Counted from the stretch's first letter, positions 1 through 9,498 are shown. The stretch: DNA of 64,000 nucleotides from Amphritea balenae (GCF_003858655.1 NZ_RQXV01000004.1:248001-312000), one strand, 5' to 3'. Program-made: numbers and translations. The notes: generated from the letters alone by a model not told the origin.

Positions 1-1121
1 CCAGGCAGGTTGCCCTGTTCATCTTCGCGCGAAACATAGCTGCCCGGTAGGACGGTTACATTCTGCTGCTCGAATAATCCCTGGGCAAATTTATCATCGG
101 CGATCGGCGTACCGGCCCAGAGGTAGAAACTGGCATCCGGCAGTTTTACATCCATTACCGGCTCAAGAATTTCGATTACAGCGGCGAATTTATCGCGGTA
201 TTTATCGCGATTTTCCAATACATGGGCTTCATCTCCCCAGGCACTGATGCTGGCCATCTGCGTAGGCAGTGACATTGCGCAGCCATGATAAGTTCGGTAG
301 CTTAGAAACGGCTTTATCAGGCTGGCATCACCAGCGACAAAGCCAGACCGTAGTCCCGGCAGGTTTGAACGCTTCGATAAACTATGGAATACCATGCAGT
401 TTTTATAATTGTTACGGCCGATCTTTGCACAAGCTTCCAGCAAACCGGCTGGTGGAGTTGCTTCATCAAAGTAGATCTCTGAATAACACTCGTCCGACGC
501 CAGAATAAAATTGTATTTATCAGATAGTCTGATCAGCTTAATCAGTGTGTCAGCATCTGTCACTGCCCCGGTTGGGTTGCTGGGCGAACATAAAAATAGC
601 AGCTGACAGCGTTGCCAAACAGATTCAGGTACAGCGTCGAAATCCGGAACAAAGTTATTCTCTGCTACACAGTTCAGGTAGTAAGGTTCAGCACCGGAAA
701 GGTAGGCCGCCCCTTCATAGATCTGATAGAACGGGTTTGGTGAAACCAGTAACGGTGTTTCACCGCTTTCAGGGGCGCGGTTTATAGCCGCCTGGGTGAA
801 CGCGAAAATGGCCTCCCGGGTACCATTAACCGGCAGGACATGCTGTTCAGCCGTCAGACTGCCCGCTTCAAGACTAAAACGCTGAGTCGCCCAGTTGGCA
901 ATCGCCTGACGCAGTTCAATTGTGCCTGCGGTGGTCGGGTAATTAGCCAGCTTATCCAGATTGCGGGTGAATTCATCCATTACAAATTCAGGCGATGGAT
1001 GCTTAGGTTCGCCAATGGATAGTGCGATATGTTCAATATCGGCCGGTGGTGTTACCTCGGCTTTCAGCTTAGCCAGTTTTTCGAACGGATATGGCTGTAG
1101 CTTATGCAGATCTGGATTCAT
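1..1121 (-). CDS. dapC: N-succinyldiaminopimelate aminotransferase DapC (3' part cut by window edge)
   Basis: PLP-dependent class I/II aminotransferase, most like succinyldiaminopimelate transaminase of the lysine/diaminopimelate pathway (cytosolic). Reading the minus strand from ATG at 1121 gives MNPDLHKLQPYPFEKL followed by an open frame to the window edge. Visible family signs are the SIGEPKHPSP segment near the N-terminus, the SPSNPTG motif, the Asp-Glu of ASDECYSEIY and the PLP-lysine motif SLSKRSNLPG with the following Arg. The last part seen is the small C-terminal domain. The C-terminus lies outside the window, so about 374 codons are present. A generic aspartate-type transaminase is the alternative. 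Confidence 0.85.
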   Translation of the reverse strand, partial: MNPDLHKLQPYPFEKLAKLKAEVTPPADIEHIALSIGEPKHPSPEFVMDEFTRNLDKLANYPTTAGTIELRQAIANWATQRFSLEAGSLTAEQHVLPVNGTREAIFAFTQAAINRAPESGETPLLVSPNPFYQIYEGAAYLSGAEPYYLNCVAENNFVPDFDAVPESVWQRCQLLFLCSPSNPTGAVTDADTLIKLIRLSDKYNFILASDECYSEIYFDEATPPAGLLEACAKIGRNNYKNCMVFHSLSKRSNLPGLRSGFVAGDASLIKPFLSYRTYHGCAMSLPTQMASISAWGDEAHVLENRDKYRDKFAAVIEILEPVMDVKLPDASFYLWAGTPIADDKFAQGLFEQQNVTVLPGSYVSREDEQGNLP

Positions 1122-1142
1122 TGAAATGCCTTGTTGTTTTGA

Positions 1143-1304
1143 GAACCTGCGAATAAGTCCCGGATTTTCTCTGTGGGCAATAAAACGGCTTGATGCGCGA
1201 AAGGCCGTGCAGCGGAATGACGAGTCCTTTTCAAGCGGCCTGACAAAGCAGAAAGTCGTTTTAGTGCCCACCCTACGAGGCGTTCGGGACTTGTTCGTAG
1301 GTTC
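1143..1304. repeat. Dispersed nested-palindrome element, copy A
   Basis: The outer ends are inverted repeats: GAACCTGCGAATAAGTCCCG at 1143-1162 matches the reverse complement of 1285-1304 at 18 of 20 bases. An inner core at 1175-1269 also has inverted ends (GGGCAATAAAACGG against a matching 3' end). The core is clearly the reverse complement of the core of copy C at about 29508-29605, and copy B near 28.6 kb shares its right half. No ORF inside looks real. It fills most of the 354-base gap between dapC and the PilZ gene. It looks like a MITE or a large REP-type element. Confidence 0.75.
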
Positions 1305-1475
1305 CTAGTAAAAAGAGCGGAAATTATACCGGAAGGGAGGCTGTGGGCCAACGAAACCGCTACTTTAAGCAAAATTCTGTCTATATTTAGTAAATACAGA
1401 CAGTAACTACGTGACAATAATTAATGAAGATCATAGTCTTAGGGTTAGGAGCATTAGCAAATGGAGTGAGTCATA

Positions 1476-1829
1476 GTGCTATCAGATAATCGATTGCACC
1501 CCCGGGTTGCGACGGATATTTCGGTTAAAGTCGGTATTCCCGGCGACAATAGTGGTGCCAGGATAATAGATATCAGTTTGGGTGGAATTACCATCAGTGG
1601 TTCGGATGAACTGGCGCAGGTATTGACGCTGGATCAGGAAAACCCTTCTGTGATTCGTGAACATGTAATCAGTTTTAGTTTGCCAAGCAGTGAGTTCAGT
1701 GAGGTGTGTCGGCTGGTTAATATCCGACGGTTATCTCAGAGCAAATTTGAGTTTGGTATGAAATTTGTTGATTTGAATTCAAGGGATGTCGCCAGCATCT
1801 CAGATTATATTAATAACCATGTACTTTGA
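1476..1829 (+). CDS. PilZ domain protein (c-di-GMP binding)
   Basis: Single-domain PilZ protein of 117 aa, expected to be a cytosolic c-di-GMP receptor. Both ligand motifs are present: RxxxR at residues 6-10 (RLHPR) and DxSxxG (DISLGG) near residue 32. The predicted start is GTG, with a GGAGTGAG stretch about 8 bases upstream; no in-frame ATG fits. It stands alone between a repeat and a terminator shared with the convergent efflux operon, so its partner is unknown. The window also encodes two GGDEF proteins that could feed it (inference). Confidence 0.85.
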   Translation: MLSDNRLHPRVATDISVKVGIPGDNSGARIIDISLGGITISGSDELAQVLTLDQENPSVIREHVISFSLPSSEFSEVCRLVNIRRLSQSKFEFGMKFVDLNSRDVASISDYINNHVL

Positions 1830-1865
1830 GTATTAACTTTTAAGTTATAAGTCGTAAGCGTAAAG

Positions 1866-1890
1866 AAGCCCGGATTAACCGGGCTTTTTT
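1866..1890. terminator. Bidirectional hairpin terminator
   Basis: AGCCCGG at 1867-1873 pairs with CCGGGCT at 1879-1885 across a short ATTAA loop and is followed by a run of T; A residues on the other side give the minus strand a U-tract too. It separates the PilZ gene from the convergent RND pump gene. Confidence 0.85.
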
Positions 1891-1895
1891 GTGTA

Positions 1896-4800
1896 TTAAG
1901 GCTGTGTTGCCGGGCGCTTACGGAGCATGTTCTGTAAACTAAACTTGGCATTTTCCAGCATGACAAGCAGTGAGGGTACAACCAGTAATATCAGCATAGT
2001 GCCGAATGCCAGACCGAATACAATAGAGGTCGCCATTGGAATCAGGAACTGGGCCTGCAGTGAGGTCTCAAACAGAATCGGTGTCAGGCCGGCAATGGTT
2101 GTCAGTGATGTTAACAATACCGCCCGCAGCCGCTGACACGCCGCTTCAACGATAGCGCTATGCACATCCATCCCCTGCTTACGCAACTTCTGGTAGAAAG
2201 TGATCAGAACAATAGAATCGTTGATGACAATGCCGGATAAACCAAAACAACCGAACAGGGATAGAATGGTCAGGCTTTGACCGGTCATCAGATGTCCCGC
2301 GATAGCGCCGGTCAGGCCCAGAGGGATTGCCAGCATCACCGCCAGCGGCCAGCTGTATGATGAAAAAACCCAGCTCAGGATTATAAAGATCAGTAACAGT
2401 GCAATCAGCAGCCCAAGCTTCATATCCGCCAGCGTTTCTCGCTGATTCTTGTTACGGCCTTCAAAACTGGCCTGAACACCGAATTCTGATGTGATCTGCT
2501 GGATCTTACCATCGCGCAGATCAGCCAGTATTTCATTCGCGTTGGCGACCGCTTCATCAAGGTCTCCGGTGATCTTAATTGCCAGCTGACCGTCGACCCG
2601 CTGTAATCGGTCGAGCCCTTGTCGGTCAGTGAACCGCACGACATTAGCTAACGGAGAGCTGCTTCCATCGGGTAGCAGGACGGGCAGGTTTTCAAGCGCG
2701 CTCAGACGATCACGTTCGTTGTCAGGCAGTACTACCCGAACTTCAATTTCATCTTCGCCGCGATTGAATATCTGCACTAACTGGCCGTCGAAGGCTGAGC
2801 GGAGCTGGCGACCGACTGAGTTGATATTCAATCCAGCGGTTTTGCCTGCCGGTGTGAGTTCATAGATCAGTTGCGATTTACCAAACGGCAGATCGTCATC
2901 CACATTGCTCACACCATTGTACTGACGCAGGCTATCCTGCACTGCAAGTGAGGCGGCTTTCAACTGCTCGACATTAGTGCCGACCAGCTTCACATCCAGT
3001 GACTTACCCGGTGGACCTGAGCGGTTCAGGTCGATGGTGAATTTTTCAATCCCGGCAGGCCTGATGATTTTGCTGCGCCACTGCTTAATAATGTCAGAAT
3101 TAGTGACTTCTCTGCTATCCACAGGCGTGAACTGGACGTATAGCGCACCAAATTCGTCGCCTTTAGATGATCGTTCACTGTTACGGCTGGAGTTTGTTTT
3201 ACGATGAACCTGCAAGGCCATTACCACCAGATTTCCGCCCAGCTCTGCTTCAGTCTCGCGTAAAGTCTGATCCAGATGTTGCAGAAAATTGTCGACCTGC
3301 TCTGGTCCGGTACCGGCAGTAAACTGAATATTAGCGTTCAGGGTTTCCAGTTCGACAGCCGGGAAGAAGGTGAACTTTATCCGGCCACTACTCACCAGGC
3401 CAATAGCGATTATAAATGCAGCTAAAGCGATGGTGACGGTAATCCAGCGAAATTCGATAGCGTTTTCCACCCAGCGGCGGAAGCGACCATTTTTAAAGTT
3501 ATTAAAAGCGTTATCCAGTTTGATCCGGATTTTAGACGGGTGAAGATCCTCCGCTTTATGCAAACTGTGATGCAGGTGACCCGGTAAGATAAGAAAACAT
3601 TCAACCACTGAGGCAGCAATAACGCAGATAACCACGGTAGGAATATCGATCAGGATATTGCCGATAATGCCACCGATCATCAGGAGTGGCAGGAAGGCTG
3701 CGATGGTGGTCATAGAGGATGCCATAACCGGAGCGAGCATTCGATGGGCTCCACCAATAGCCGCCTGCAGACCGGGTTCGCCCATCTGTAAGTGAGTTAG
3801 TGTGTCTTCACCAACGACGATAGCATCGTCAACAATGATACCCAGCGCCATAATCATGCCGAACAGGCTGATCATGTTGATGCTGCCACCTATGCCATAG
3901 AGCACCGCCAGAGTGGCCATAAAAGAGATCGGGATACCGACCGTTACCCAGAATGCAACCCGGGCATTGAGGAACAGAAACAGGGTGGCAATAACCAGAA
4001 TCAGTCCACCCAGACCATTTTTGATCAACAGGTTTATACGGTCTTGTATGGCGACATAGCTTTCATCAAATGCGATTAACTGAATTTCCGGCGGCAGGGT
4101 TGGCTGGCGGTCATCCATCCATTCGCGCATGATGGCTGCGGCTTCGAGGGTGTCATCATTTTCTGTACGGCGCAGACTTAGCTCGATCGCAGCCTGACCA
4201 CGGTAGGTCAGAAATGTCTGGTTATCCTGGTTGCGCCATTCTATATCGGCGATATCACCCAGCCGGACCAGTCGACCTTGCTGTTCAGTCAGTAACGGTA
4301 GTTGATTGAACCCTTCTACATCACGCTGCTGGTTAAGGCTGCGAACCTGGCGGGAACCATCACCTTTAGCTGCAGTACCTGCAGGAAGGTCAACACTACG
4401 CTGGCCTATTATCTGTGCTACATCACTCAGGCTCATGCCCAGCTCATGGAGGCGGGCAGAAGGTATCTGAACCGCAATCTCCTCTTCAGGCATCCCGATA
4501 AAGTCAATTTTACGAATGCCGCGCTGTAATAGCTCACGCTCAAACTGGCGTGCCAGGGAACGTAGTTCCTGCGGGTTGGCGCTGGGGCTGGTAATCAGAA
4601 TCCGGGCGATATCTTCATAGCGTATGATCTGTTGCACGACCGGTTGTTCAGCATCAGAGGGGAGACTCGATATACCATCAACCTTCTGTTTCACTTCGTC
4701 CAGAATGTAGGCAATATCGCTGTCTTCTTCCAGCTCCAGTCGAATAGATGCCGCGCCCTGTACCGCAGTAGAGAATAAGCTGTCGATACCATTAACTGAT

Positions 4801-5057
4801 TTTAATTCCCGCTCAATAGGCAGGATAATTGAGCGTTCAACATCTTCTGCTGCTGCGCCACTCCAGGGCACGGCGATGGTAATAATATCCAGCTCAAAAG
4901 AAGGGAAGAACTGCGTGTTGAGTTTCTTTAGTCCCCAGATTCCCGCCAGAATCATGAGCATCATTAACAGATTGGCAGCGACTCTGTGCTCAGTAAACAA
5001 CGCAGTCAGGTTTTGTAGCGGACCCCGGTAACCTCTGTATTCACTATTATCCTGCAT
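1896..5057 (-). CDS. RND efflux transporter permease subunit (AcrB/HAE1-like)
   Basis: Inner-membrane proton-driven export permease of 1053 aa, the usual size for AcrB-type pumps. After a short cytosolic head, TM1 lies near residues 27-48, followed by a large periplasmic porter domain, TM2-6, a second porter domain and TM8-12. The TM4 Asp pair of the proton relay is visible in GIIVDDAIVVGED and the second-half counterpart in GIVINDSIVLI. It starts 3 bases after the stop of the upstream membrane fusion protein, so the two form an operon. No outer-membrane TolC-like gene is next to them, so a channel encoded elsewhere is presumably shared. The substrate cannot be read from sequence. Confidence 0.93.
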   Translation of the reverse strand: MQDNSEYRGYRGPLQNLTALFTEHRVAANLLMMLMILAGIWGLKKLNTQFFPSFELDIITIAVPWSGAAAEDVERSIILPIERELKSVNGIDSLFSTAVQGAASIRLELEEDSDIAYILDEVKQKVDGISSLPSDAEQPVVQQIIRYEDIARILITSPSANPQELRSLARQFERELLQRGIRKIDFIGMPEEEIAVQIPSARLHELGMSLSDVAQIIGQRSVDLPAGTAAKGDGSRQVRSLNQQRDVEGFNQLPLLTEQQGRLVRLGDIADIEWRNQDNQTFLTYRGQAAIELSLRRTENDDTLEAAAIMREWMDDRQPTLPPEIQLIAFDESYVAIQDRINLLIKNGLGGLILVIATLFLFLNARVAFWVTVGIPISFMATLAVLYGIGGSINMISLFGMIMALGIIVDDAIVVGEDTLTHLQMGEPGLQAAIGGAHRMLAPVMASSMTTIAAFLPLLMIGGIIGNILIDIPTVVICVIAASVVECFLILPGHLHHSLHKAEDLHPSKIRIKLDNAFNNFKNGRFRRWVENAIEFRWITVTIALAAFIIAIGLVSSGRIKFTFFPAVELETLNANIQFTAGTGPEQVDNFLQHLDQTLRETEAELGGNLVVMALQVHRKTNSSRNSERSSKGDEFGALYVQFTPVDSREVTNSDIIKQWRSKIIRPAGIEKFTIDLNRSGPPGKSLDVKLVGTNVEQLKAASLAVQDSLRQYNGVSNVDDDLPFGKSQLIYELTPAGKTAGLNINSVGRQLRSAFDGQLVQIFNRGEDEIEVRVVLPDNERDRLSALENLPVLLPDGSSSPLANVVRFTDRQGLDRLQRVDGQLAIKITGDLDEAVANANEILADLRDGKIQQITSEFGVQASFEGRNKNQRETLADMKLGLLIALLLIFIILSWVFSSYSWPLAVMLAIPLGLTGAIAGHLMTGQSLTILSLFGCFGLSGIVINDSIVLITFYQKLRKQGMDVHSAIVEAACQRLRAVLLTSLTTIAGLTPILFETSLQAQFLIPMATSIVFGLAFGTMLILLVVPSLLVMLENAKFSLQNMLRKRPATQP

Positions 5058-5060
5058 CGT

Positions 5061-6371
5061 TTATTCCGCCTTTGCTGTGGCCGCGGCGGAGGTTTTCTGT
5101 CCCGCAATTTTTACCAGAAGCCCCGTCACTGCGTTAGGCAGCTGGGTTATCAGAATCTGATCGCCGGCCTTCAGATCATTGCTCTGAACCAGCACCAGGG
5201 GCTTACCGTTTTGATCCAGACTGTCACCGACTCTTACAATTTGACGTGAAACCAGGCGTTGATCCTGAACGATATAGATACGGTCAGTACCGAAGATCGC
5301 CTGAGGGGGCAGCGCCAACAACTGAGGTTGCTCTGGCATACTCAAATTAAGGGCGATAGACCGGCCAGGTTCCCCGCTGTAATCATTATTACTAATACTG
5401 AACAGACCATCGATACCGATACCGCCACCTTCAACGGCCGCTGCCAGACGTTCCAGCGTTAAGTTCATTTGCTGGCCATCCAGTTCGGCGCTAGCCTGAA
5501 TATTCTGTTTTGCTGCAAGCTGCTGACGTATAACGGGTAAAAACCGGCTCGGGATCTGGGCCCTGACTTCCAGTTTTTCGGTGTTGTAGATATTCAGAAG
5601 CGAGTCACCACTTCTTACCCGGTCTCCCGCAGCAACATTAATGCTGGCGATCCTTCCAGGGAAGGGCGCGATAATACGGGTGCGCTCCAGATCCAGAGCG
5701 GCTATATCACGCAGTGCTTTGGTCTGTTTTAACTGAGCTTCCAGTTGTGCCAGCCGGTTTGGATGATCGTTAATTGCTTGTTGACGGCTATTGAGTGACA
5801 GCGCTTGTTGCTGCTTAGTACGGCGGGCATCGTCCAGTTGATTCTGGCTGGCAACCTGACGGCTGCTAAGGTTTTTATAGCGTTCTAATGTGCGTAGGGT
5901 AATGTTAACCAGTTCTTTTTCTATTTTTAGCGCTTTAAGGTCGGACTGATAACGCACTTTTTCAGCTTGAATCTGCGCTTCTATACGCTCCATATCTGCC
6001 TGACGTTGCGCCAATAGCAGATTGGCATCACGGTTATCCAGCTTTAGCAGTAACTGACCGGCTTCGACCAGTTCGCCTTCGGAAATATTTCTGCTTTCAA
6101 CAAAGGCGGTAACCGGGGCCGACAGGGTGCTACTTGAAGGGGCTTCAATCTGTCCATAAAGTGAAAGCTTTGGTGCATAGCTGCCGTACTCCGCACTGAT
6201 GACTTTTACGGTCCAGACCCGTTCTTTGACCGGTTGCGAAGGGGCGGTGGGTTTAGTTGCGATAAGCAGAACAAAAATAGCGACGGCGCCGCCAAGAATC
6301 AGAATAGGAAGTATCCAGCGCTTATTGCGTTGGAAGAAATTAGGGACTGCTTCAGCCATTGCCGGATCCAT
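5061..6371 (-). CDS. RND efflux periplasmic adaptor (membrane fusion protein)
   Basis: HlyD/AcrA-family adaptor of 436 aa that bridges the RND permease and an outer-membrane channel. It has an N-terminal membrane anchor (about residues 15-37) rather than a lipobox, a lipoyl-type barrel-sandwich half, a long coiled coil (about 125-235, rich in Gln, Lys and Arg), the second lipoyl half (ERTRIIAPFPGRIASI), then beta-barrel and membrane-proximal domains. The start is either ATG at 6371 or at 6359; both are upstream of the anchor. It is the first gene of the pump operon, and its promoter lies in the 6372-6520 gap shared with the divergent hydrolase gene. Confidence 0.9.
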   Translation of the reverse strand: MDPAMAEAVPNFFQRNKRWILPILILGGAVAIFVLLIATKPTAPSQPVKERVWTVKVISAEYGSYAPKLSLYGQIEAPSSSTLSAPVTAFVESRNISEGELVEAGQLLLKLDNRDANLLLAQRQADMERIEAQIQAEKVRYQSDLKALKIEKELVNITLRTLERYKNLSSRQVASQNQLDDARRTKQQQALSLNSRQQAINDHPNRLAQLEAQLKQTKALRDIAALDLERTRIIAPFPGRIASINVAAGDRVRSGDSLLNIYNTEKLEVRAQIPSRFLPVIRQQLAAKQNIQASAELDGQQMNLTLERLAAAVEGGGIGIDGLFSISNNDYSGEPGRSIALNLSMPEQPQLLALPPQAIFGTDRIYIVQDQRLVSRQIVRVGDSLDQNGKPLVLVQSNDLKAGDQILITQLPNAVTGLLVKIAGQKTSAAATAKAE

Positions 6372-6520
6372 TATTAATCGCTGTTATATCAGAAGATCAT
6401 AATACATATGCTATCTGCTGTGTGTAGTAATTGTTCTGACTTTACAATTCTTTACCAGATGATAGGTTAGGGAAAGGTTTGTTCGCACCTTCCTTTATAG
6501 CTCAGAGACAGGAGTTCAGC

Positions 6521-7390
6521 ATGAGAACCAGTTCGGTTAAAGCGCTTAACCCACAAGGATTTCATAAGGTGGTTTATCATGAATGGGGCAGTGCCGATAA
6601 CGATCGGGTGCTGGTCTGTGTGCATGGTCTGGCGCGCAATAGCCGTGACTTTGATGATCTGGCGCTGGCGCTTTCCCGTGACTACCGGGTGATCTGTCCT
6701 GATATCGTGGGCCGGGGGGAGAGCGACTGGCTGCCACAAGGGGTTAACTATGATCTGCCCCGCTATATGAGCGATATGGTTACGCTGCTGGCCCGGTTAA
6801 ATGTTGAGCAAGTCGACTGGGTGGGTACTTCCATGGGCGGACTTATCGGTATCTGTCTTGCTGCTCTGCCCGGTTCGCCGATCCGTTCATTGGTGCTGAA
6901 TGATATAGGTACACATGTATCTAAGGAGTCGTTACAGCGTATCGTTCAGTATCTGGGAGATCACCGTTTTGCCAGTCTGGCGGAGCTGGAGCAATATATG
7001 CGGAACACTTATACCGCATACGCAGGTCTGAGCGATAAGCAGTGGCAGCATCTGGTGCAATCAGGTCATCGTAAAATTTCCGACACAGAATACGGTCTGC
7101 ACTATGATCCCCGGTTAGTGGATGCAACCCGGGAGGCGCAACATCAGGATGTCGATCTCGAACCCTTTTGGAATATGATCCAGTGTCCTCAGATGTTGAT
7201 ATGGGGGCAGGACTCCGATGTACTGACCGAAGAGACCGTCGCCCGGATGCGGCAGCAGCGACCGGATATGGATCTGTATCAGATTCCCGGCATGTCCCAT
7301 GCCCCGTCATTGATGGAAGAGGATCAGATAAAAGCGGTGCAATTATGGCTACGGAATAATCGCAATAAAAACCAGGAAACAGGCCGATGA
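6521..7390 (+). CDS. Alpha/beta hydrolase
   Basis: Serine hydrolase of the alpha/beta fold, 289 aa from the chosen start, probably cytosolic. The oxyanion/HG region is CVHGLARNSRDFDD, the nucleophile elbow is GTSMGG, the acid is likely in WGQDSDVL and the His in GMSHAP. An in-frame ATG at 6479 exists, but the AGGAG at 6510-6514 is correctly spaced for ATG 6521. The stop overlaps the start of the next gene by 4 bases, so the hydrolase and the P-loop kinase are translationally coupled. The substrate is unknown. Confidence 0.85.
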   Translation: MRTSSVKALNPQGFHKVVYHEWGSADNDRVLVCVHGLARNSRDFDDLALALSRDYRVICPDIVGRGESDWLPQGVNYDLPRYMSDMVTLLARLNVEQVDWVGTSMGGLIGICLAALPGSPIRSLVLNDIGTHVSKESLQRIVQYLGDHRFASLAELEQYMRNTYTAYAGLSDKQWQHLVQSGHRKISDTEYGLHYDPRLVDATREAQHQDVDLEPFWNMIQCPQMLIWGQDSDVLTEETVARMRQQRPDMDLYQIPGMSHAPSLMEEDQIKAVQLWLRNNRNKNQETGR

Positions 7391-8403
7391 ATTTATTAAC
7401 CCGTTGGCCCCAGAGTCAGCTCCGATTGACTTCTGCTCAGCGCAAAGAGGCGGTAGAGCGGGTGGAGAAGGCGTTTGCCTCAACCCTTGAATCTCTCAAA
7501 GTGGATATTGGACTGGTTGAATTACTGGAATCTATCTATGTGCCTCTGGGTGCCTGGTTGGTAGCCCGTAAAGAACAACAGCAAGGGCCGCTGGTTGTGG
7601 GTATTAATGGTGCTCAGGGGGCGGGTAAATCAACACTGTTTAATCTGTTAGAAGTGATTCTCGAAGATGGTTTTGATCTGCGTGTAGTAGGGTTGTCTAT
7701 CGACGATCTCTATAAAACCCGGGCGGACCGGCAGGCCCTGAGTCACAAAGTGCATGACCTGTTCAAAACCCGGGGAGTGCCCGGCACCCATGATGTTGAA
7801 TTGGGAATAGAGCTGCTCCGGTCTCTGAAAGGTGAATTTGGTTCCGATGCTAAGAATGTAAAGATTCCGGTATTTGATAAATCGATCGATGATCGTTGTC
7901 CGCCCGCTTTATGGCAGGAGTGGCATGGTGATGCGGATATTATCGTGCTAGAGGGCTGGTGCGTAGGGGCAGGTCCGCAGCCGGAAGCCGAGCTGGCTGA
8001 GCATATTAACGACCTTGAACGAAGTGAAGATCCAAACTGCATCTGGCGTAACTATGTGAATAAACAGCTCCAGGGTAGCTACAAAGAGCTATTCGCTATG
8101 ATTGATGTGTTGATCATGCTGAAAGTGCCGAGCATGGAGTCGGTTTTTGAATGGCGATCTCAGCAGGAAGAGAAACTGGCGGAGCGGGTACGCTATTTTT
8201 ATAACACTCAGCAGCCGACTCAACACCTTCGGATTATGAATGAGAGGGAGATTCGCCGTTTTATCCAGCATTATGAACGTCTGACCCGCACTATGCTGGA
8301 AGAGATGCCAGAACGCGCCGATATCTGTCTGGAGCTGAATCAAAACCATAAAACCAGTAGAATCCGCATCAATAAGCCACTGCCTGACCTGGATGGGTCA
8401 TAG
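7387..8403 (+). CDS. P-loop kinase of the D-glycerate 3-kinase / uridine kinase-like family
   Basis: Protein of 338 aa with a clear Walker A motif (GINGAQGAGKST, residues 72-83), a following Asp-Asp pair in LSIDDLYKTRADR and a late IVLEGWCVG segment typical of the bacterial/plant D-glycerate 3-kinase and yeast Tda10-like group. It would phosphorylate a small metabolite in the cytosol; glycerate is the family guess and is not proven here. The ATG overlaps the hydrolase stop (ATGA) and the DUF2959 lipoprotein gene follows 14 bases downstream, making a three-gene operon. Confidence 0.8.
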   Translation: MNLLTRWPQSQLRLTSAQRKEAVERVEKAFASTLESLKVDIGLVELLESIYVPLGAWLVARKEQQQGPLVVGINGAQGAGKSTLFNLLEVILEDGFDLRVVGLSIDDLYKTRADRQALSHKVHDLFKTRGVPGTHDVELGIELLRSLKGEFGSDAKNVKIPVFDKSIDDRCPPALWQEWHGDADIIVLEGWCVGAGPQPEAELAEHINDLERSEDPNCIWRNYVNKQLQGSYKELFAMIDVLIMLKVPSMESVFEWRSQQEEKLAERVRYFYNTQQPTQHLRIMNEREIRRFIQHYERLTRTMLEEMPERADICLELNQNHKTSRIRINKPLPDLDGS

Positions 8404-8417
8404 TAAAGGGAAGTCAG

Positions 8418-9065
8418 ATGAAACGATTAGTATTAACCTGTGTAATGATATTGGCGATGCCGTTGTTTAGCGGTTGTCAGAGTGCTTATTACTCTGCCAT
8501 GGAACAGGTCGGTATCCATAAACGGGATATTCTGGTGGACCGGGTTGAAGATACCCGGAATGCCCAGGATGAAGCACAGCAGGAGTTTGTCTCAGCACTG
8601 GAGCAGTTTCGTAGTGTAGTGAATTTTGATGGTGGCGAGCTGGAAAAAGTCTACAGTGAGATGCAGGGAGCCTATGATGATAGTGCCGCTGCAGCAGAAA
8701 ATGTGACCGATAATATCCGAAAAGTGGAAGATGTATCCGAAGCCCTGTTTGATGAGTGGGAAGAGGAGCTGGACCAGTACACTAGTGCTAAGCTACGTAG
8801 CCAGAGTGCCCGTACTCTTCGCGATACTAAACAACGCTATAAAACCCTGCATGCCAGCCTGAAGCGGGCCGAGTCTAAGATGCAGCCGGTACTTAACGCT
8901 TTGCTGGATAATACCCTTTACCTGAAGCATAACCTCAATGCCCGTGCTATTGGCTCTCTGAAGGGCGAGTTCGGCGGTATTAAACGGGATATCGATCGAT
9001 TGGTCGCCGAGATGCAGAAATCTATCAAGGCTTCAGATCAGTTTATTAAAGAGATGAAACAGTAA
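8418..9065 (+). CDS. DUF2959 lipoprotein
   Basis: Predicted lipoprotein of 215 aa with lipobox LFSGC (Cys20) and a mostly helical, charged body. The segment VGIHKRDILVDRVEDTR and the coiled-coil-rich remainder match the DUF2959 family of marine gammaproteobacteria, whose function is unknown. It is last in the hydrolase-kinase operon. A perfect hairpin overlaps its stop codon. Confidence 0.82.
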   Translation: MKRLVLTCVMILAMPLFSGCQSAYYSAMEQVGIHKRDILVDRVEDTRNAQDEAQQEFVSALEQFRSVVNFDGGELEKVYSEMQGAYDDSAAAAENVTDNIRKVEDVSEALFDEWEEELDQYTSAKLRSQSARTLRDTKQRYKTLHASLKRAESKMQPVLNALLDNTLYLKHNLNARAIGSLKGEFGGIKRDIDRLVAEMQKSIKASDQFIKEMKQ

Positions 9066-9083
9066 GGGTATTTTTACTGTTTC
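9056..9083. other. Perfect hairpin across the stop codon of the DUF2959 gene
   Basis: GAAACAGTAA at 9056-9065 is exactly complementary to TTACTGTTTC at 9074-9083, with an 8-base loop. There is no U-tract after it, so it is a weak intrinsic terminator at best and may act as an RNA-stability structure. Confidence 0.55.
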
Positions 9084-9153
9084 AAGCGGTGAAACCGACT
9101 ACAGGCCTGATTAAATATAGCTGCTGTAGGTTATTGGTATTTAAGGAATGAAA

Positions 9154-9321
9154 ATGAAGAAATATGTTGTGACATGCGCTTTAGTTTTTTCTGCACTATT
9201 GATGCAGGGCTGTTCACCCGAGGTAGGAAGTAAAGAATGGTGTGCTGAGCTTAAAGAAAAACCTAAGGGGGACTGGACGGCAACTGAAGCGAAAGATTTC
9301 GCCAAAAGCTGCCTTTTCTAA
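9154..9321 (+). CDS. DUF3012 mini-lipoprotein
   Basis: Small ORF of 55 aa with a signal peptide and lipobox (LLMQGC, Cys20). The mature part carries GSKEWCAELKEKPKGDW and a C-terminal Cys, the hallmark of the short DUF3012 family; function unknown. AAGGA at 9143-9147 is 6 bases upstream of ATG 9154; the ATG at 9148 in the same frame is too close to it. Two Cys in the mature chain could form a disulfide. It is followed by a terminator. Confidence 0.82.
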   Translation: MKKYVVTCALVFSALLMQGCSPEVGSKEWCAELKEKPKGDWTATEAKDFAKSCLF

Positions 9322-9366
9322 ACCGTATATAAATCGATATCGATCGAATTTGGATCAAAGCTAATT

Positions 9367-9393
9367 AAGCCTGTGGTGAAAGCTCAGGCTTTT
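9367..9393 (+). terminator. Terminator after the DUF3012 gene
   Basis: AAGCCTG at 9367-9373 pairs with CAGGCTT at 9385-9391, followed by T residues. Confidence 0.65.
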
Positions 9394-9498
9394 CTGATCT
9401 GAATTAATCGATATTTCTGCCAATCAACTTTTCTCAGGTGTAAAAAACCTGATCTGTCAGTAATATTATTGATCGTCTTCAGGGTCATAACCCTTTTG

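Noticed and set aside
1118-1417. 99-aa frame across repeat copy A
   Set aside because: It is made mostly of repeat sequence and overlaps the dapC start; not a gene.
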